DNA of 64,000 nucleotides from Apilactobacillus sp. (GCF_025290035.1 NZ_JAMBKT010000001.1:55039-119038); one strand, 5' to 3'. Counted from the stretch's first letter, positions 9,083-16,667 are shown. The notes: generated by a model not told the origin, from the letters alone. Translations and numbers: made by a program.

Positions 9083-9181
9083 GTTAATATTTTACATTAA
9101 ATAAACGTACTTAATTAGAATTTTAGGGTTATTATTCACCAAAACACAAACATTAATTGAACAAAAAGTATAAAATGTTAG

Positions 9182-9210
9182 TTGTTTTATGTTTTTATAA
9201 ATGATAATAT
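9182..9210 (+). promoter_or_regulatory. Weak promoter candidate before the folT leader
   Basis: TTGTTT (9182-9187) and TAATAT (9205-9210) are 17 bases apart, about 30 bases before the riboswitch-like leader. The surrounding DNA is very AT-rich, so a chance match is possible. Confidence 0.35.
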
Positions 9211-9241
9211 AGATGTTGCAAGTTATTTTGCAAAAAAATTT

Positions 9242-9386
9242 AGGAGTAGGGTTATATGCGTAAAGTGCTAGTGGAACGGAATGTGAACGCTAGACGAAAA
9301 CTACGGTTGCGATGTATATCCCGCATTCGCCACAACGTTTTTATAATATCGTTTTTATAATGATTTAGTGGCAGCTCCACTAGGAG
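9242..9386 (+). promoter_or_regulatory. THF-riboswitch-like leader of folT
   Basis: The 5' part has features I associate with the tetrahydrofolate riboswitch: AGGAGTAGGG, then ATGCGTAAAGTG, an internal GAACGGAATGTGAAC inside a CTAG-based hairpin (about 9268-9292), and GCATTCGCC (9323-9331). Downstream, GTGGC (9368-9372) can pair with GCCAC (9329-9333). Alternatively TAGTGG (9366-9371) can pair with CCACTA (9377-9382), which abuts the ribosome site AGGAG (9382-9386). These pairings exclude each other, as expected for translational control. Between them CGTTTTTATAAT occurs twice (9336-9347, 9350-9361). The class is assigned by memory of the consensus and by the folT context. Confidence 0.62.
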
Positions 9387-9399
9387 ATGTCTTGTTTTT

Positions 9400-9945
9400 A
9401 TGAATGCTTCAACTTTATTTAGAGTTCCACGTATTAACGTTAGGGACGCATCAACAATTGCTATTTTAATGGCATTGTCATATGTATTAGGAAAATTTGG
9501 AATACACACTCCAATCGTTGTATTTACTTTCTCATTCCTAGTTACAGCTGTAATGGCATCCATGTATGGACCAATCATTTCAGCAGTAGTAGCAGGGGTC
9601 TGTGATGTAATGTTTACACTATTGAGTGGACAAATGTACTTACCAGGTTTTACTCTATCAGCAATGACAGCAGCATTTATCTTTGGACTATTTTTATACA
9701 AAAATGAAAAATTCAGCCCATGGAAAGCAATTGTAGCTCAATTAATTATTACCTTATTGGTAAACACATTTATGAATACTTTATTCTTAACTTTATCACC
9801 ATTAACATCAGGATACAGTTTTAAAGTATTTATCATGACTAGACTAGTAAAACAAGTTATTACAACACCAATTCAAATGGTATTACTTGTTGTTGTTCTA
9901 GGTAACCCAATCATGCAAAAACTAATTAAGTCTCGTTGGAAATAA
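9400..9945 (+). CDS. folT: Folate ECF transporter S component (FolT family)
   Basis: Membrane substrate-binding subunit of an energy-coupling-factor transporter. It captures folate and works with the shared EcfA/EcfA'/EcfT module encoded elsewhere. The 181-residue protein has about six hydrophobic helices, beginning with ATIAILMALSYVLGKFGI. A basic segment FRVPRINVRDA precedes the first helix, as in FolT. The ATG at 9400 is chosen because it is the first in frame after AGGAG (9382-9386). The 13-base spacing is long, so translation may be weak without a structural rearrangement. The riboswitch-like leader supports folate as substrate. Confidence 0.8.
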   Translation: MNASTLFRVPRINVRDASTIAILMALSYVLGKFGIHTPIVVFTFSFLVTAVMASMYGPIISAVVAGVCDVMFTLLSGQMYLPGFTLSAMTAAFIFGLFLYKNEKFSPWKAIVAQLIITLLVNTFMNTLFLTLSPLTSGYSFKVFIMTRLVKQVITTPIQMVLLVVVLGNPIMQKLIKSRWK

Positions 9946-9970
9946 TAAATTCGATTGAGAGTGAAGTTAT

Positions 9971-10444
9971 ATGATTAAAAATTTTTACGATTTTAAGTTA
10001 ACTGAAATGAATGGATCAAACATTGATTTTAATGATTTAAAAGGTAAGGTAGTACTTGTTGTTAATACAGCAAGTAAGTGTGGTCTTGCAGGACAATTAA
10101 AAGATCTACAATACTTATACGATAAATATAAAGACGATAATTTTGTTATCATTGGCGTTCCATCAAATCAATTCCACATGGAGTTAAAAGATGATCAAAA
10201 AACCAGTGAATATTGCCAATTACACTACGGTGTAACTTTCCCAATGAGCAAACAAGTGAAAGTTAACGGTAAAGATGAATTACCATTATTTACTTACTTG
10301 AAAAATGCTTCAGGTAAAGGCCGTATAAAGTTTAACTATACTAAATTTTTAATTAATAAGAATGGTGAATTTATTAAAAGATATTCACCATTAAAGAATC
10401 CTCGTAAGTTCGAACAAGATATTATTAGTGAACTTAATCAATAA
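9971..10444 (+). CDS. Glutathione peroxidase family protein
   Basis: A thioredoxin-fold peroxidase of 157 residues using cysteine (Cys37, in NTASKCGLAGQ) instead of selenocysteine. The glutamine of the catalytic tetrad is in PSNQF (about residue 71). The usual WNFxKF tryptophan is phenylalanine here (FNYTKFL), an unusual change in the tetrad. Bacterial members often use thioredoxin rather than glutathione. It starts 25 bases after folT and ends at its own terminator. Its role in peroxide defence is inferred from the family. Confidence 0.9.
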   Translation: MIKNFYDFKLTEMNGSNIDFNDLKGKVVLVVNTASKCGLAGQLKDLQYLYDKYKDDNFVIIGVPSNQFHMELKDDQKTSEYCQLHYGVTFPMSKQVKVNGKDELPLFTYLKNASGKGRIKFNYTKFLINKNGEFIKRYSPLKNPRKFEQDIISELNQ

Positions 10445-10446
10445 TT

Positions 10447-10477
10447 AAAAGCATCCATTAAATTGGATGCTTTTTTA
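10447..10477 (+). terminator. Terminator after the glutathione peroxidase gene
   Basis: AAAAGCATCCA (10447-10457) pairs with TGGATGCTTTT (10464-10474) around a 6-base loop, followed by more T residues. Confidence 0.9.
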
Positions 10478-10526
10478 TTTTTACTATTAATTAATTGCAA
10501 ATATATAAAGGGGGAATATGTGAAAT

Positions 10527-10628
10527 ATGTCTCTGTTTAATTTTATTTATCTACTTTACATAATATATATTATGCGAAGTAACCTAAAAAGTAAGAAAGA
10601 AACAGCATTTTTAATTTTATTACTGTAA
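10527..10628 (+). CDS. Possible 33-residue hydrophobic/basic peptide
   Basis: A short frame in the 241-base gap before the GNAT gene, with an unusually good ribosome site (AAAGGGGGAA, 10507-10516) 10 bases before the ATG. It would encode a hydrophobic helix (LFNFIYLLYIIYIM), a basic middle (RSNLKSKKE) and a hydrophobic tail (AFLILLL). Peptides of this shape include small membrane proteins and type I toxins. I recognise no family, and an AT-rich spacer can give such a frame by chance. Confidence 0.3.
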   Translation: MSLFNFIYLLYIIYIMRSNLKSKKETAFLILLL

Positions 10629-10685
10629 TTATTGATTTCGTAAATAATATGTTAAACTTGTATAAAATGTTGAAAGGATTTTTAT

Positions 10686-11213
10686 ATGATTTCATTTTCC
10701 GAAATTAAAGATTTAAACGAGTCAAATTATTGGCATCAGTTATATAATGACTCTTTTCCAGATTATGAAAAAATTTCATTTGATGATTTAATACAGCTTG
10801 CTGATTCTGATCATCGTATTAAAATGTATTTGATTAAGCATAACAATAAACATGCTGGTATCTTATATCTAGTTGATTTAAATGATAAGGCCTTTATTTT
10901 ATACTTTGCTATTGATTCTAGTATTCGTGGCCAAGGACTTGGTAAATTGGTTCTTAATGCTTTAAATAGCAAATTTAAGGATGGTTTTATATTAGAATGT
11001 GAATCTACAATTGGTAGCTTTGCTAATTCTAAACAACGTGATGCTAGATATCGTTTTTATATCAAGAATGGACTAATTGACACAAACTTATTTTCAATTG
11101 ATTCTGGCGAAAAGTTCCACCTACTTACTTCTAATAAAGATTGTACTAAGGATGATTATCTTTATGCGAATAAGTTACTTGGAATATCTGTAGATGTGAT
11201 TAATCATAAATAA
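10686..11213 (+). CDS. GNAT-family N-acetyltransferase
   Basis: A 175-residue protein. The acetyl-CoA pyrophosphate-binding motif A is RGQGLGKLVL (about residues 81-90), preceded by a typical beta4 strand (AFILYFAIDSS). The region after NSKQRDARYRFYIKNGL matches the late part of the fold, where many GNATs read RRxxFYxxxGF. The substrate cannot be deduced. The ribosome site GAAAGGA is 8 bases before ATG. It is transcribed alone or with the small frame upstream. Confidence 0.82.
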   Translation: MISFSEIKDLNESNYWHQLYNDSFPDYEKISFDDLIQLADSDHRIKMYLIKHNNKHAGILYLVDLNDKAFILYFAIDSSIRGQGLGKLVLNALNSKFKDGFILECESTIGSFANSKQRDARYRFYIKNGLIDTNLFSIDSGEKFHLLTSNKDCTKDDYLYANKLLGISVDVINHK

Positions 11214-11224
11214 GGTGAAATTTA

Positions 11225-11305
11225 GGGAGCTCTGTGCTGCGAGTTTTTATATTAATGTGTATAGTTATACATTAAATTGCAGTGTAATGCGCCCTTTTAT
11301 TTTTA
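11225..11305 (+). terminator. Long imperfect stem after the GNAT gene
   Basis: GGGAGC (11225-11230) pairs with GCGCCC (11289-11294) at five of six positions. GTGCTGC (11234-11240) pairs fully with GCAGTGT (11279-11285) using G-T wobbles. A small hairpin (GTAT/ATAC) lies in the loop, and TTTTATTTTTATTT follows. It reads as an elaborate intrinsic terminator, but a structured leader for the next gene is possible. Confidence 0.4.
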
Positions 11306-11387
11306 TTTAATTTTTGAAGGCAAATTAATCTTAGTTTTAAGGTTCATATGATAGAATGCATACATATTATGGAATTGGAGAGTTATT

Positions 11388-11873
11388 ATGAAAATATTTA
11401 AACGAAGCAGAAAATTTTATCTGTTTGCTTTTGTAGTGATTGTTTTAATTGGATTGGGAATTAGAAACACGATTGATAATGGTAAGTTCTATCAATTTAC
11501 CAATAATAATGCTAGCTTGCTAGTTAAGGCTGATCAAAAAGGAAAAGTTATTTGGAAGCTTAGAAGCAGCGACTCAAACGTTACATATTTATTCTTTAAT
11601 AAGGATAATCAAGTTTTAATTGCTGAAGATAAATCAGATTTAAATGGAATATACAAGAATCCTAATAATTACAGTGATGACGTTGGAACATATCAAAATA
11701 ATGGTGGCGAAATCACGTTTAACATCAAGTATGATGAAGAACAAGTCAACATTAAGATATATAACTTGAAGAAGGTTAACAATAACAAATTTAAAGGAGT
11801 TATTGAAACTGATTCTGAAAGTACATCCTTTAAACAAAATGCGACAATCAGCAAGGATGGATATATTAAATAA
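11388..11873 (+). CDS. Membrane-anchored protein of unknown function, paralogue 1
   Basis: A 161-residue protein that I do not recognise. Residues 1-9 are basic, 10-24 form one hydrophobic segment (FYLFAFVVIVLIGLG), and the rest is polar and predicted to lie outside the membrane. The segment ends in GIRNTIDNG. A short beta-rich domain follows with the core VIWKLRSSDSNVTYLFFNKD. The same order (helix, G-[IV]-[RK]-N-x3-x-G, then W-[KT]-[FVL] and a YFxx[DN] strand) recurs in the next two genes, so the three form a tandem family. It has its own ribosome site (TGGAGAG) and terminator. There is no lipobox cysteine. Confidence 0.7.
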   Translation: MKIFKRSRKFYLFAFVVIVLIGLGIRNTIDNGKFYQFTNNNASLLVKADQKGKVIWKLRSSDSNVTYLFFNKDNQVLIAEDKSDLNGIYKNPNNYSDDVGTYQNNGGEITFNIKYDEEQVNIKIYNLKKVNNNKFKGVIETDSESTSFKQNATISKDGYIK

Positions 11874-11883
11874 ATTATTGATT

Positions 11884-11918
11884 AAAGACCCCTTTTTATA
11901 TAAAGGTGGTCTTTTTAT
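11884..11918 (+). terminator. Terminator after paralogue 1
   Basis: AAAGACCCCTTT pairs with AAAGGTGGTCTTT (one bulged base), then a T-rich tail. Confidence 0.85.
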
Positions 11919-12019
11919 TTTGCATACATCTATACATTAAAACTAATGGATATATATTATTCACCTTTATTATGATATACTTATAGATAGATTATATATA
12001 AAAACAGGGGGATTCATAT

Positions 12020-12460
12020 ATGTCTAATATTACAAACTTTAAGAAATCACATAAAAATGCTTTTTATGCGATAATTGCAGTTATCGTTATTTTAATTTTG
12101 CTCGGAGTAAAAAATGTTATTACGAGTGGAAATGTTTTTAGCGCATCAGAAGCACCTACATCTTTAATTAAGCAATCTATTAAAGATCACACTTTATGGA
12201 AAGTTACATATAAAGATGAAGATAACGAAGACGCCACTATCTACTTCTATTTGGATTCAGATGAAGCTCATTATAAAGATGATGAATACCATATTGCAAT
12301 GGTTTCAAACTCAACTGATTATAAATTAACAGATGATAGCTTTAGTCTTTCTTCTTTAAAGTTCACTGATTTAGAGACCAACGGTAAAAACATCGACGCT
12401 ACTTTAGGTAATCAAAGAGTAACCATTAAAAATACCGGTGATAAAATTTCTGACGATTAG
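12020..12460 (+). CDS. Membrane-anchored protein of unknown function, paralogue 2
   Basis: A 146-residue protein with the layout of its neighbours. A basic N-terminus (NFKKSHKNAFY) precedes one membrane helix (AIIAVIVILILLG), then GVKNVITSG and an outside domain with LWKVTYKDED and ATIYFYLDSDE. It is acidic overall outside the membrane. The start is set by AGGGGGAT 8 bases before ATG. The next gene follows after 11 bases with its ribosome site overlapping this stop, so genes 2 and 3 are translated together. Function unknown. Confidence 0.72.
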   Translation: MSNITNFKKSHKNAFYAIIAVIVILILLGVKNVITSGNVFSASEAPTSLIKQSIKDHTLWKVTYKDEDNEDATIYFYLDSDEAHYKDDEYHIAMVSNSTDYKLTDDSFSLSSLKFTDLETNGKNIDATLGNQRVTIKNTGDKISDD

Positions 12461-12471
12461 GAGTGAACATT

Positions 12472-13029
12472 ATGGGATTTATTTCAGCATTTAAAGAAGC
12501 ACATAAAAACCTTTTTTATTTAATTACTGTCTTGATTTCAGTTACAGTTGTTGTTGGTGTTAGAAATCAAGTTGTTAACGGTAGTCCTACACAACTGGGA
12601 CCTACCCCAGCTAAAATCATTCAAGAAACTACTGAAAAGAAAACCATTTGGACATTTTCTTACAATGATAATAACTTTTATTTATACTTTCTTAATGATA
12701 AAGACGTTTTATATTCAGATGACTTAAGTAATTTCTCAATGGCTTATAAATATCCAGAATATGATAAGTGGACTAATGGTGAAAAATGTTCATACAGTTT
12801 AAGTAATAACCAATTAATTATCAATCAACCCAGTGATGGTGATGATACAAATGGTGAATCCTTAACAATAACATTCTCTAACTTACAATTAGATAGTCAT
12901 AATAACATTCAAGCTCAGGTATCAGCTAAACCAACAAATGATAGCGATAACAGATCCGTTAATGGTATTAGTGTCGTATTAAATAACACTGGGCGAACAC
13001 CTGATGATAAATATTTTGAAAACAATTAA
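12472..13029 (+). CDS. Membrane-anchored protein of unknown function, paralogue 3
   Basis: A 185-residue protein. I start it at ATG 12472 because TAGGAG (12458-12463) sits 8 bases upstream; the GTG at 12463 lies inside that ribosome site. It has the family layout: FKEAHKNLFYLI, a helix to about residue 28, GVRNQVVNG, and an outside domain with TIWTFSYNDN and FYLYFLND. The C-terminal third is Asn/Asp/Ser-rich. Closest in style to paralogue 2 (shared AHKN/SHKN-xFY start). No enzyme motif is visible. Confidence 0.72.
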   Translation: MGFISAFKEAHKNLFYLITVLISVTVVVGVRNQVVNGSPTQLGPTPAKIIQETTEKKTIWTFSYNDNNFYLYFLNDKDVLYSDDLSNFSMAYKYPEYDKWTNGEKCSYSLSNNQLIINQPSDGDDTNGESLTITFSNLQLDSHNNIQAQVSAKPTNDSDNRSVNGISVVLNNTGRTPDDKYFENN

Positions 13030-13030
13030 T

Positions 13031-13064
13031 AAAAAAGACATTTCAAAAATGAAATGTCTTTTTT
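13031..13064. terminator. Bidirectional terminator between paralogue 3 and carB
   Basis: A 14-bp perfect stem (13031-13044 with 13051-13064, core AGACATTTC/GAAATGTCT), with A-run and T-run on either side, closes both converging operons. Confidence 0.9.
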
Positions 13065-15558
13065 AATCTTCAATTTTAAATTTTATTCTAGCCCCTACTT
13101 CTTGAGAACTATTCGCATGATCAACTTTGACGTTTAATTGTTTAAATGGGAATGTTGCTTGCATTTGCGTGGTTCTATTTGAAACATCAGGCATAGAAGC
13201 CATAAGGGCGTCTATATCTAATTTCTTAGTATAGAATCTGACAAGGGCACGTACCCAATTAATTCCTGTCGCCCTGCTTAGGAAAATGGTTTCAGTAAGT
13301 CTTAGTGGCCTGATTCCAACGTATTCAGATTTGCCATTTTTAGTTTGATTAAACAAGATTTGAACTAAACCAATCCAATTAGAACTAGCGATATGCTCTT
13401 TAGATAGCTTAATATCTTGCTCCAAAGTACTATCATCTAAGACATACGGAGTTTCATATGCAGTAACATAGTCTAAGTCACTCTTATTATTACTAATAAG
13501 CTTTTCAGTAGATATGAAGTAACTATCTTCTTTAGTAACAAAGAAATTTAATGCATAAGTAACGTCTTTGGGTAAAACAACCCCTGTTTCTTGATCAGGT
13601 GGAAGTACTTGAACGTTTAAATTGGTATATTGCTTTAATTGTTTTAATAAGAAGTGACGATTTCCAGGAATAAATACCCTAACCGGTTTTTCCAGTTCAA
13701 TTATATTAAGAATAGCTCCTAATTGAATTGGTTCAATGTATTGTTTATCACTGATTTGAGGGCTTAATGATAAAGCATTCGGGTTATTGTTCATTACAAT
13801 TGTCTTGTAACCAATTCTATGAAGTTGAATTAACATCTCAGCTGTATAATAGTCAGCTGCAGTATTTGGACCAAGTTTATTTCCCCCACGTCCAATTACC
13901 AAAGCTGTCTTTTCAGATTCTTGATGCGATTCGTTTTCAACTTCATAACTACTGTAAAATGATCTAATATTTTGATCAAACTCTCCAGCTGAAGGTTCAA
14001 TTGTTTTGTAAGTTGGATATTCATTTTCAGCATGATATAAAGATCTTACTGATTCAATCGGTTCTTGCCATGTTTCAGCCATCATACCATCACCAAAACC
14101 GAAATCATGTGCTACTTCGATAGTGCTAAGCTTCATTGGTTCTTTAATAATGAGCTCTTCCACATCAAGTAAAGCTCTTAACTTATAGAAATAGAATTGG
14201 TCAATCTTTGTTAACTCTTCTAATTCATCAATTTGATATCCACGTCTAAGGGCTTCAATTAACACTAGTAAACGATCAGACTTTGGATGAATTAATTGAC
14301 TAATCAATTCGTCATTACTGATTTCTTTCATACTTGGTAATACATCTCTAGGAGAAAATTGAGAGCTTCTAAGAGCCTTTAGTAACGCTTCTTCAACAGT
14401 TCTTCCCACACCAATTGTAGAACCGACAGATTTCATCTTTGTACCAAGATGTTGATCAGCTTCTTGAATATTATCAAATGGCCAAACCGGCATTTTAACA
14501 ACAACGTGATCTAAAGTTGGTTCCATAATTGGAGTTAAATGATGGTAATTATTATGCAACTTAATTTCATTTAATGAGTTACCCAATAATAAATTAGTAC
14601 ATACATAAACCAACGGATACCCTGTAGAACGAGCCGCTAAAGCAGTGTTACTGTTAATAATCGGGTTAATTTTAGTTACGTAGTAATTTGATCCATCATT
14701 GGTATCTAAAGCAAATTGAATATGACAAGGTCCAATAATGTTTAAGTAATCCATAATCTTGAAGGTCGCAGTTCTAATATTTTGATATTCAATATCATTT
14801 AAAGTTTGAACTGGAGTGATAATCATTGAATCTCCAGAATGGACTCCAACAGCATCAATATTTTCAAGTCCAGCAATTAGTATTTTAGTGTTGGTTTGAT
14901 CTCTAACCCCTACTGTTTCGACCTGTTTGTATCCAACAATGCTCTTCTCAATTACGCATACACTGTCGTCTTTAAACTCATCTTCAAGTAAATCGGATAA
15001 ATCTTCAGCATTATTACAAATGATTCTTTCAGTGCTTTCTCTTTGGTTAACTTTCTTGATGTTAACCGGAAAACCAATATCTCTAACCACCGCAAAAGCT
15101 TCTGATTCACTGCGAATTATTTTAGATGGAACTGCAGGTTCAGAAACGCGGTTAATTGCAGTTTTCATTTTATCTGGACTATTTAAAACTTTTAATGATT
15201 CCTTTGAAATACCTAATACTTTTACATTTAGGTCATCCAGGATTCCTTGATTAATCAATTCTTGAGCAACATGAACAGCCCTTAGTCCACCTGTAATTGG
15301 AATAAGAGCGTCTGGTTGTTCTTTATTTAAAACGTCAATTACGTTTTTTACATTAATTTCTTTGATAAAAATGTTAGCTGGTTGAACTTCAGAAAGAGTT
15401 AATGAAAATGGATTGTTATCCATTACTAGAACTGATATGCCTAGTTTTTTTAAGGCTACCATCATTTGAAATGCTGATGCATCTAGTTCAGTTTCACTAC
15501 CAATTTTAGAAGGTCCTCCACCTAGAATTAATACCTTTTTTATTTCATTATCGATCAT
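13063..15558 (-). CDS. Degenerate carbamoyl-phosphate synthase large subunit
   Basis: CarB-related, but 831 residues instead of about 1,060. The first synthetase half is full length with weakened motifs: residues 10-20 read LILGGGPSKIG; the glycine-rich loop normally RPSFTxGGxGGG is absent (IKKVNQREST near 167-176); and the metal-ligand motif ExNPRxSRSSA is KINPIINSNTA (296-306), so the glutamate is lysine. GVHSGDSMIITPVQTL (238-253) is well kept. The second half has its leading domain (from about 551) but most of its ATP-grasp is deleted. The C-terminal allosteric MGS domain is missing. The frame is intact and coupled to carA, so it is expressed but unlikely to make carbamoyl phosphate. Residual homology is seen; inactivity is inferred. 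Confidence 0.88.
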   Translation of the reverse strand: MIDNEIKKVLILGGGPSKIGSETELDASAFQMMVALKKLGISVLVMDNNPFSLTLSEVQPANIFIKEINVKNVIDVLNKEQPDALIPITGGLRAVHVAQELINQGILDDLNVKVLGISKESLKVLNSPDKMKTAINRVSEPAVPSKIIRSESEAFAVVRDIGFPVNIKKVNQRESTERIICNNAEDLSDLLEDEFKDDSVCVIEKSIVGYKQVETVGVRDQTNTKILIAGLENIDAVGVHSGDSMIITPVQTLNDIEYQNIRTATFKIMDYLNIIGPCHIQFALDTNDGSNYYVTKINPIINSNTALAARSTGYPLVYVCTNLLLGNSLNEIKLHNNYHHLTPIMEPTLDHVVVKMPVWPFDNIQEADQHLGTKMKSVGSTIGVGRTVEEALLKALRSSQFSPRDVLPSMKEISNDELISQLIHPKSDRLLVLIEALRRGYQIDELEELTKIDQFYFYKLRALLDVEELIIKEPMKLSTIEVAHDFGFGDGMMAETWQEPIESVRSLYHAENEYPTYKTIEPSAGEFDQNIRSFYSSYEVENESHQESEKTALVIGRGGNKLGPNTAADYYTAEMLIQLHRIGYKTIVMNNNPNALSLSPQISDKQYIEPIQLGAILNIIELEKPVRVFIPGNRHFLLKQLKQYTNLNVQVLPPDQETGVVLPKDVTYALNFFVTKEDSYFISTEKLISNNKSDLDYVTAYETPYVLDDSTLEQDIKLSKEHIASSNWIGLVQILFNQTKNGKSEYVGIRPLRLTETIFLSRATGINWVRALVRFYTKKLDIDALMASMPDVSNRTTQMQATFPFKQLNVKVDHANSSQEVGARIKFKIED

Positions 15559-15561
15559 GTG

Positions 15562-16635
15562 TTATCTCCTTTGTGAGCTAACGTTTTCTAGAAATTCTTC
15601 AAATGTATCCGCACTATCTTGTGGTCCGGGACCTCCATCTGGAGAAAATTGTACTGAAAAAGCTGGATAATCACGATGTCTAATTCCTTGAACGGTTCCA
15701 TTCACTAGGTCAACGTATGTGATTAATAGTTGATCATGAATGATGGATTTAGGGTCAACAGCGTATCCCTCACTTTGTGAAGCATAAATAATTTGATTAG
15801 TAATAATTTGTCGAATTGGATGATTACTACCATGGTGTTCACCATCTAGTTTATAGACATTAGCACCATTAGCTAGTGCGAACAATTCATGACCTAATCC
15901 CATTGAGAACATTGGAATCTCTTTTTGGACATCCTTAATCATGTCTAAAACAGAACTAGGGAGGTCCAAAGGAGAACCTGGACCAGTAGATAAAACTACG
16001 CCATCCGGATCTAGGTCAAAAATGGCCTTACTAGATGTATCCCACGGCATCACAATCACATTACAGTCAAGGTCTGCTAACTTTCTTAAAATACCGTATT
16101 TTAGCCCAAAATCAATCAAAACAATATTGTTTCCATCACCAGTATTTGGAAATGGTGATGTTGTAGAAACTTGTTTTACTTGTTGATTGGTTAAAACAGT
16201 CGCATGTAATTGATCAAACGCGTGCTCATCATCAATATCTACAATACTAGCCTTCATTGTTGGCTTTTTATTTAATCGACGGGTTAATTCACGGGTGTCA
16301 ATGCCAGCAATTCCTGGGATATTATGTTGTTTCAAGAAAAGGTCTAGGTTAAGATTTCCTAATCTATTCGTAGAAACATTTGAATATTCCTTTACAACGA
16401 TCCCTTTAGTATTAGTCACAATTGCTTCAAAGCTTTTGTGATTAATCCCAGTGTTACCAATTGATGGTTGGGTGAAAACGATGATTTGATTATGGTAAAT
16501 TTGATTTGTTATAACTTCTTGATAGCCTAACATATTAGAATTTACAATAATTTCACCAGTTGTGGTAGCTTCTGCACCAAAGCCTTTTCCCTTATATGAT
16601 GTTCCATCTTCTAATATTAAATATCTAGTGGTCAT
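15562..16635 (-). CDS. CarA-like small subunit lacking the glutaminase catalytic residues
   Basis: Full-length homologue (357 residues) of the glutamine amidotransferase subunit of carbamoyl-phosphate synthase. The N-terminal CarA domain is good (GYQEVIT, GIAGIDTRELTRRL). In the class I glutaminase domain the nucleophile motif GICLGHQ is SMGLGHE, putting Gly246 in place of the catalytic cysteine (codon GGA). NHGYAVD is SEGYAVD. FHPE is FSPD (Ser331, Asp333), removing the histidine and glutamate of the triad. It therefore should not hydrolyse glutamine. The stop is 3 bases before the carB start and the carB ribosome site lies inside this gene. Related lactobacillar pyrR-carA-carB clusters exist, from memory. 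Confidence 0.9.
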   Translation of the reverse strand: MTTRYLILEDGTSYKGKGFGAEATTTGEIIVNSNMLGYQEVITNQIYHNQIIVFTQPSIGNTGINHKSFEAIVTNTKGIVVKEYSNVSTNRLGNLNLDLFLKQHNIPGIAGIDTRELTRRLNKKPTMKASIVDIDDEHAFDQLHATVLTNQQVKQVSTTSPFPNTGDGNNIVLIDFGLKYGILRKLADLDCNVIVMPWDTSSKAIFDLDPDGVVLSTGPGSPLDLPSSVLDMIKDVQKEIPMFSMGLGHELFALANGANVYKLDGEHHGSNHPIRQIITNQIIYASQSEGYAVDPKSIIHDQLLITYVDLVNGTVQGIRHRDYPAFSVQFSPDGGPGPQDSADTFEEFLENVSSQRR

Positions 16636-16667
16636 AACAATGTCTCCTTAAATGAATTATTTAAGAG

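Noticed and set aside
9252..9701. A 149-codon minus-strand frame over the folT leader and gene
   Set aside because: It is antisense to folT and the riboswitch-like leader, with no ribosome site and no family features.
13063..15558. carB shortened by a frameshift or sequencing error
   Set aside because: The frame is continuous, the C-terminal part still aligns to the end of the second ATP-grasp, and several separate active-site substitutions occur in both subunits, which one error cannot cause.
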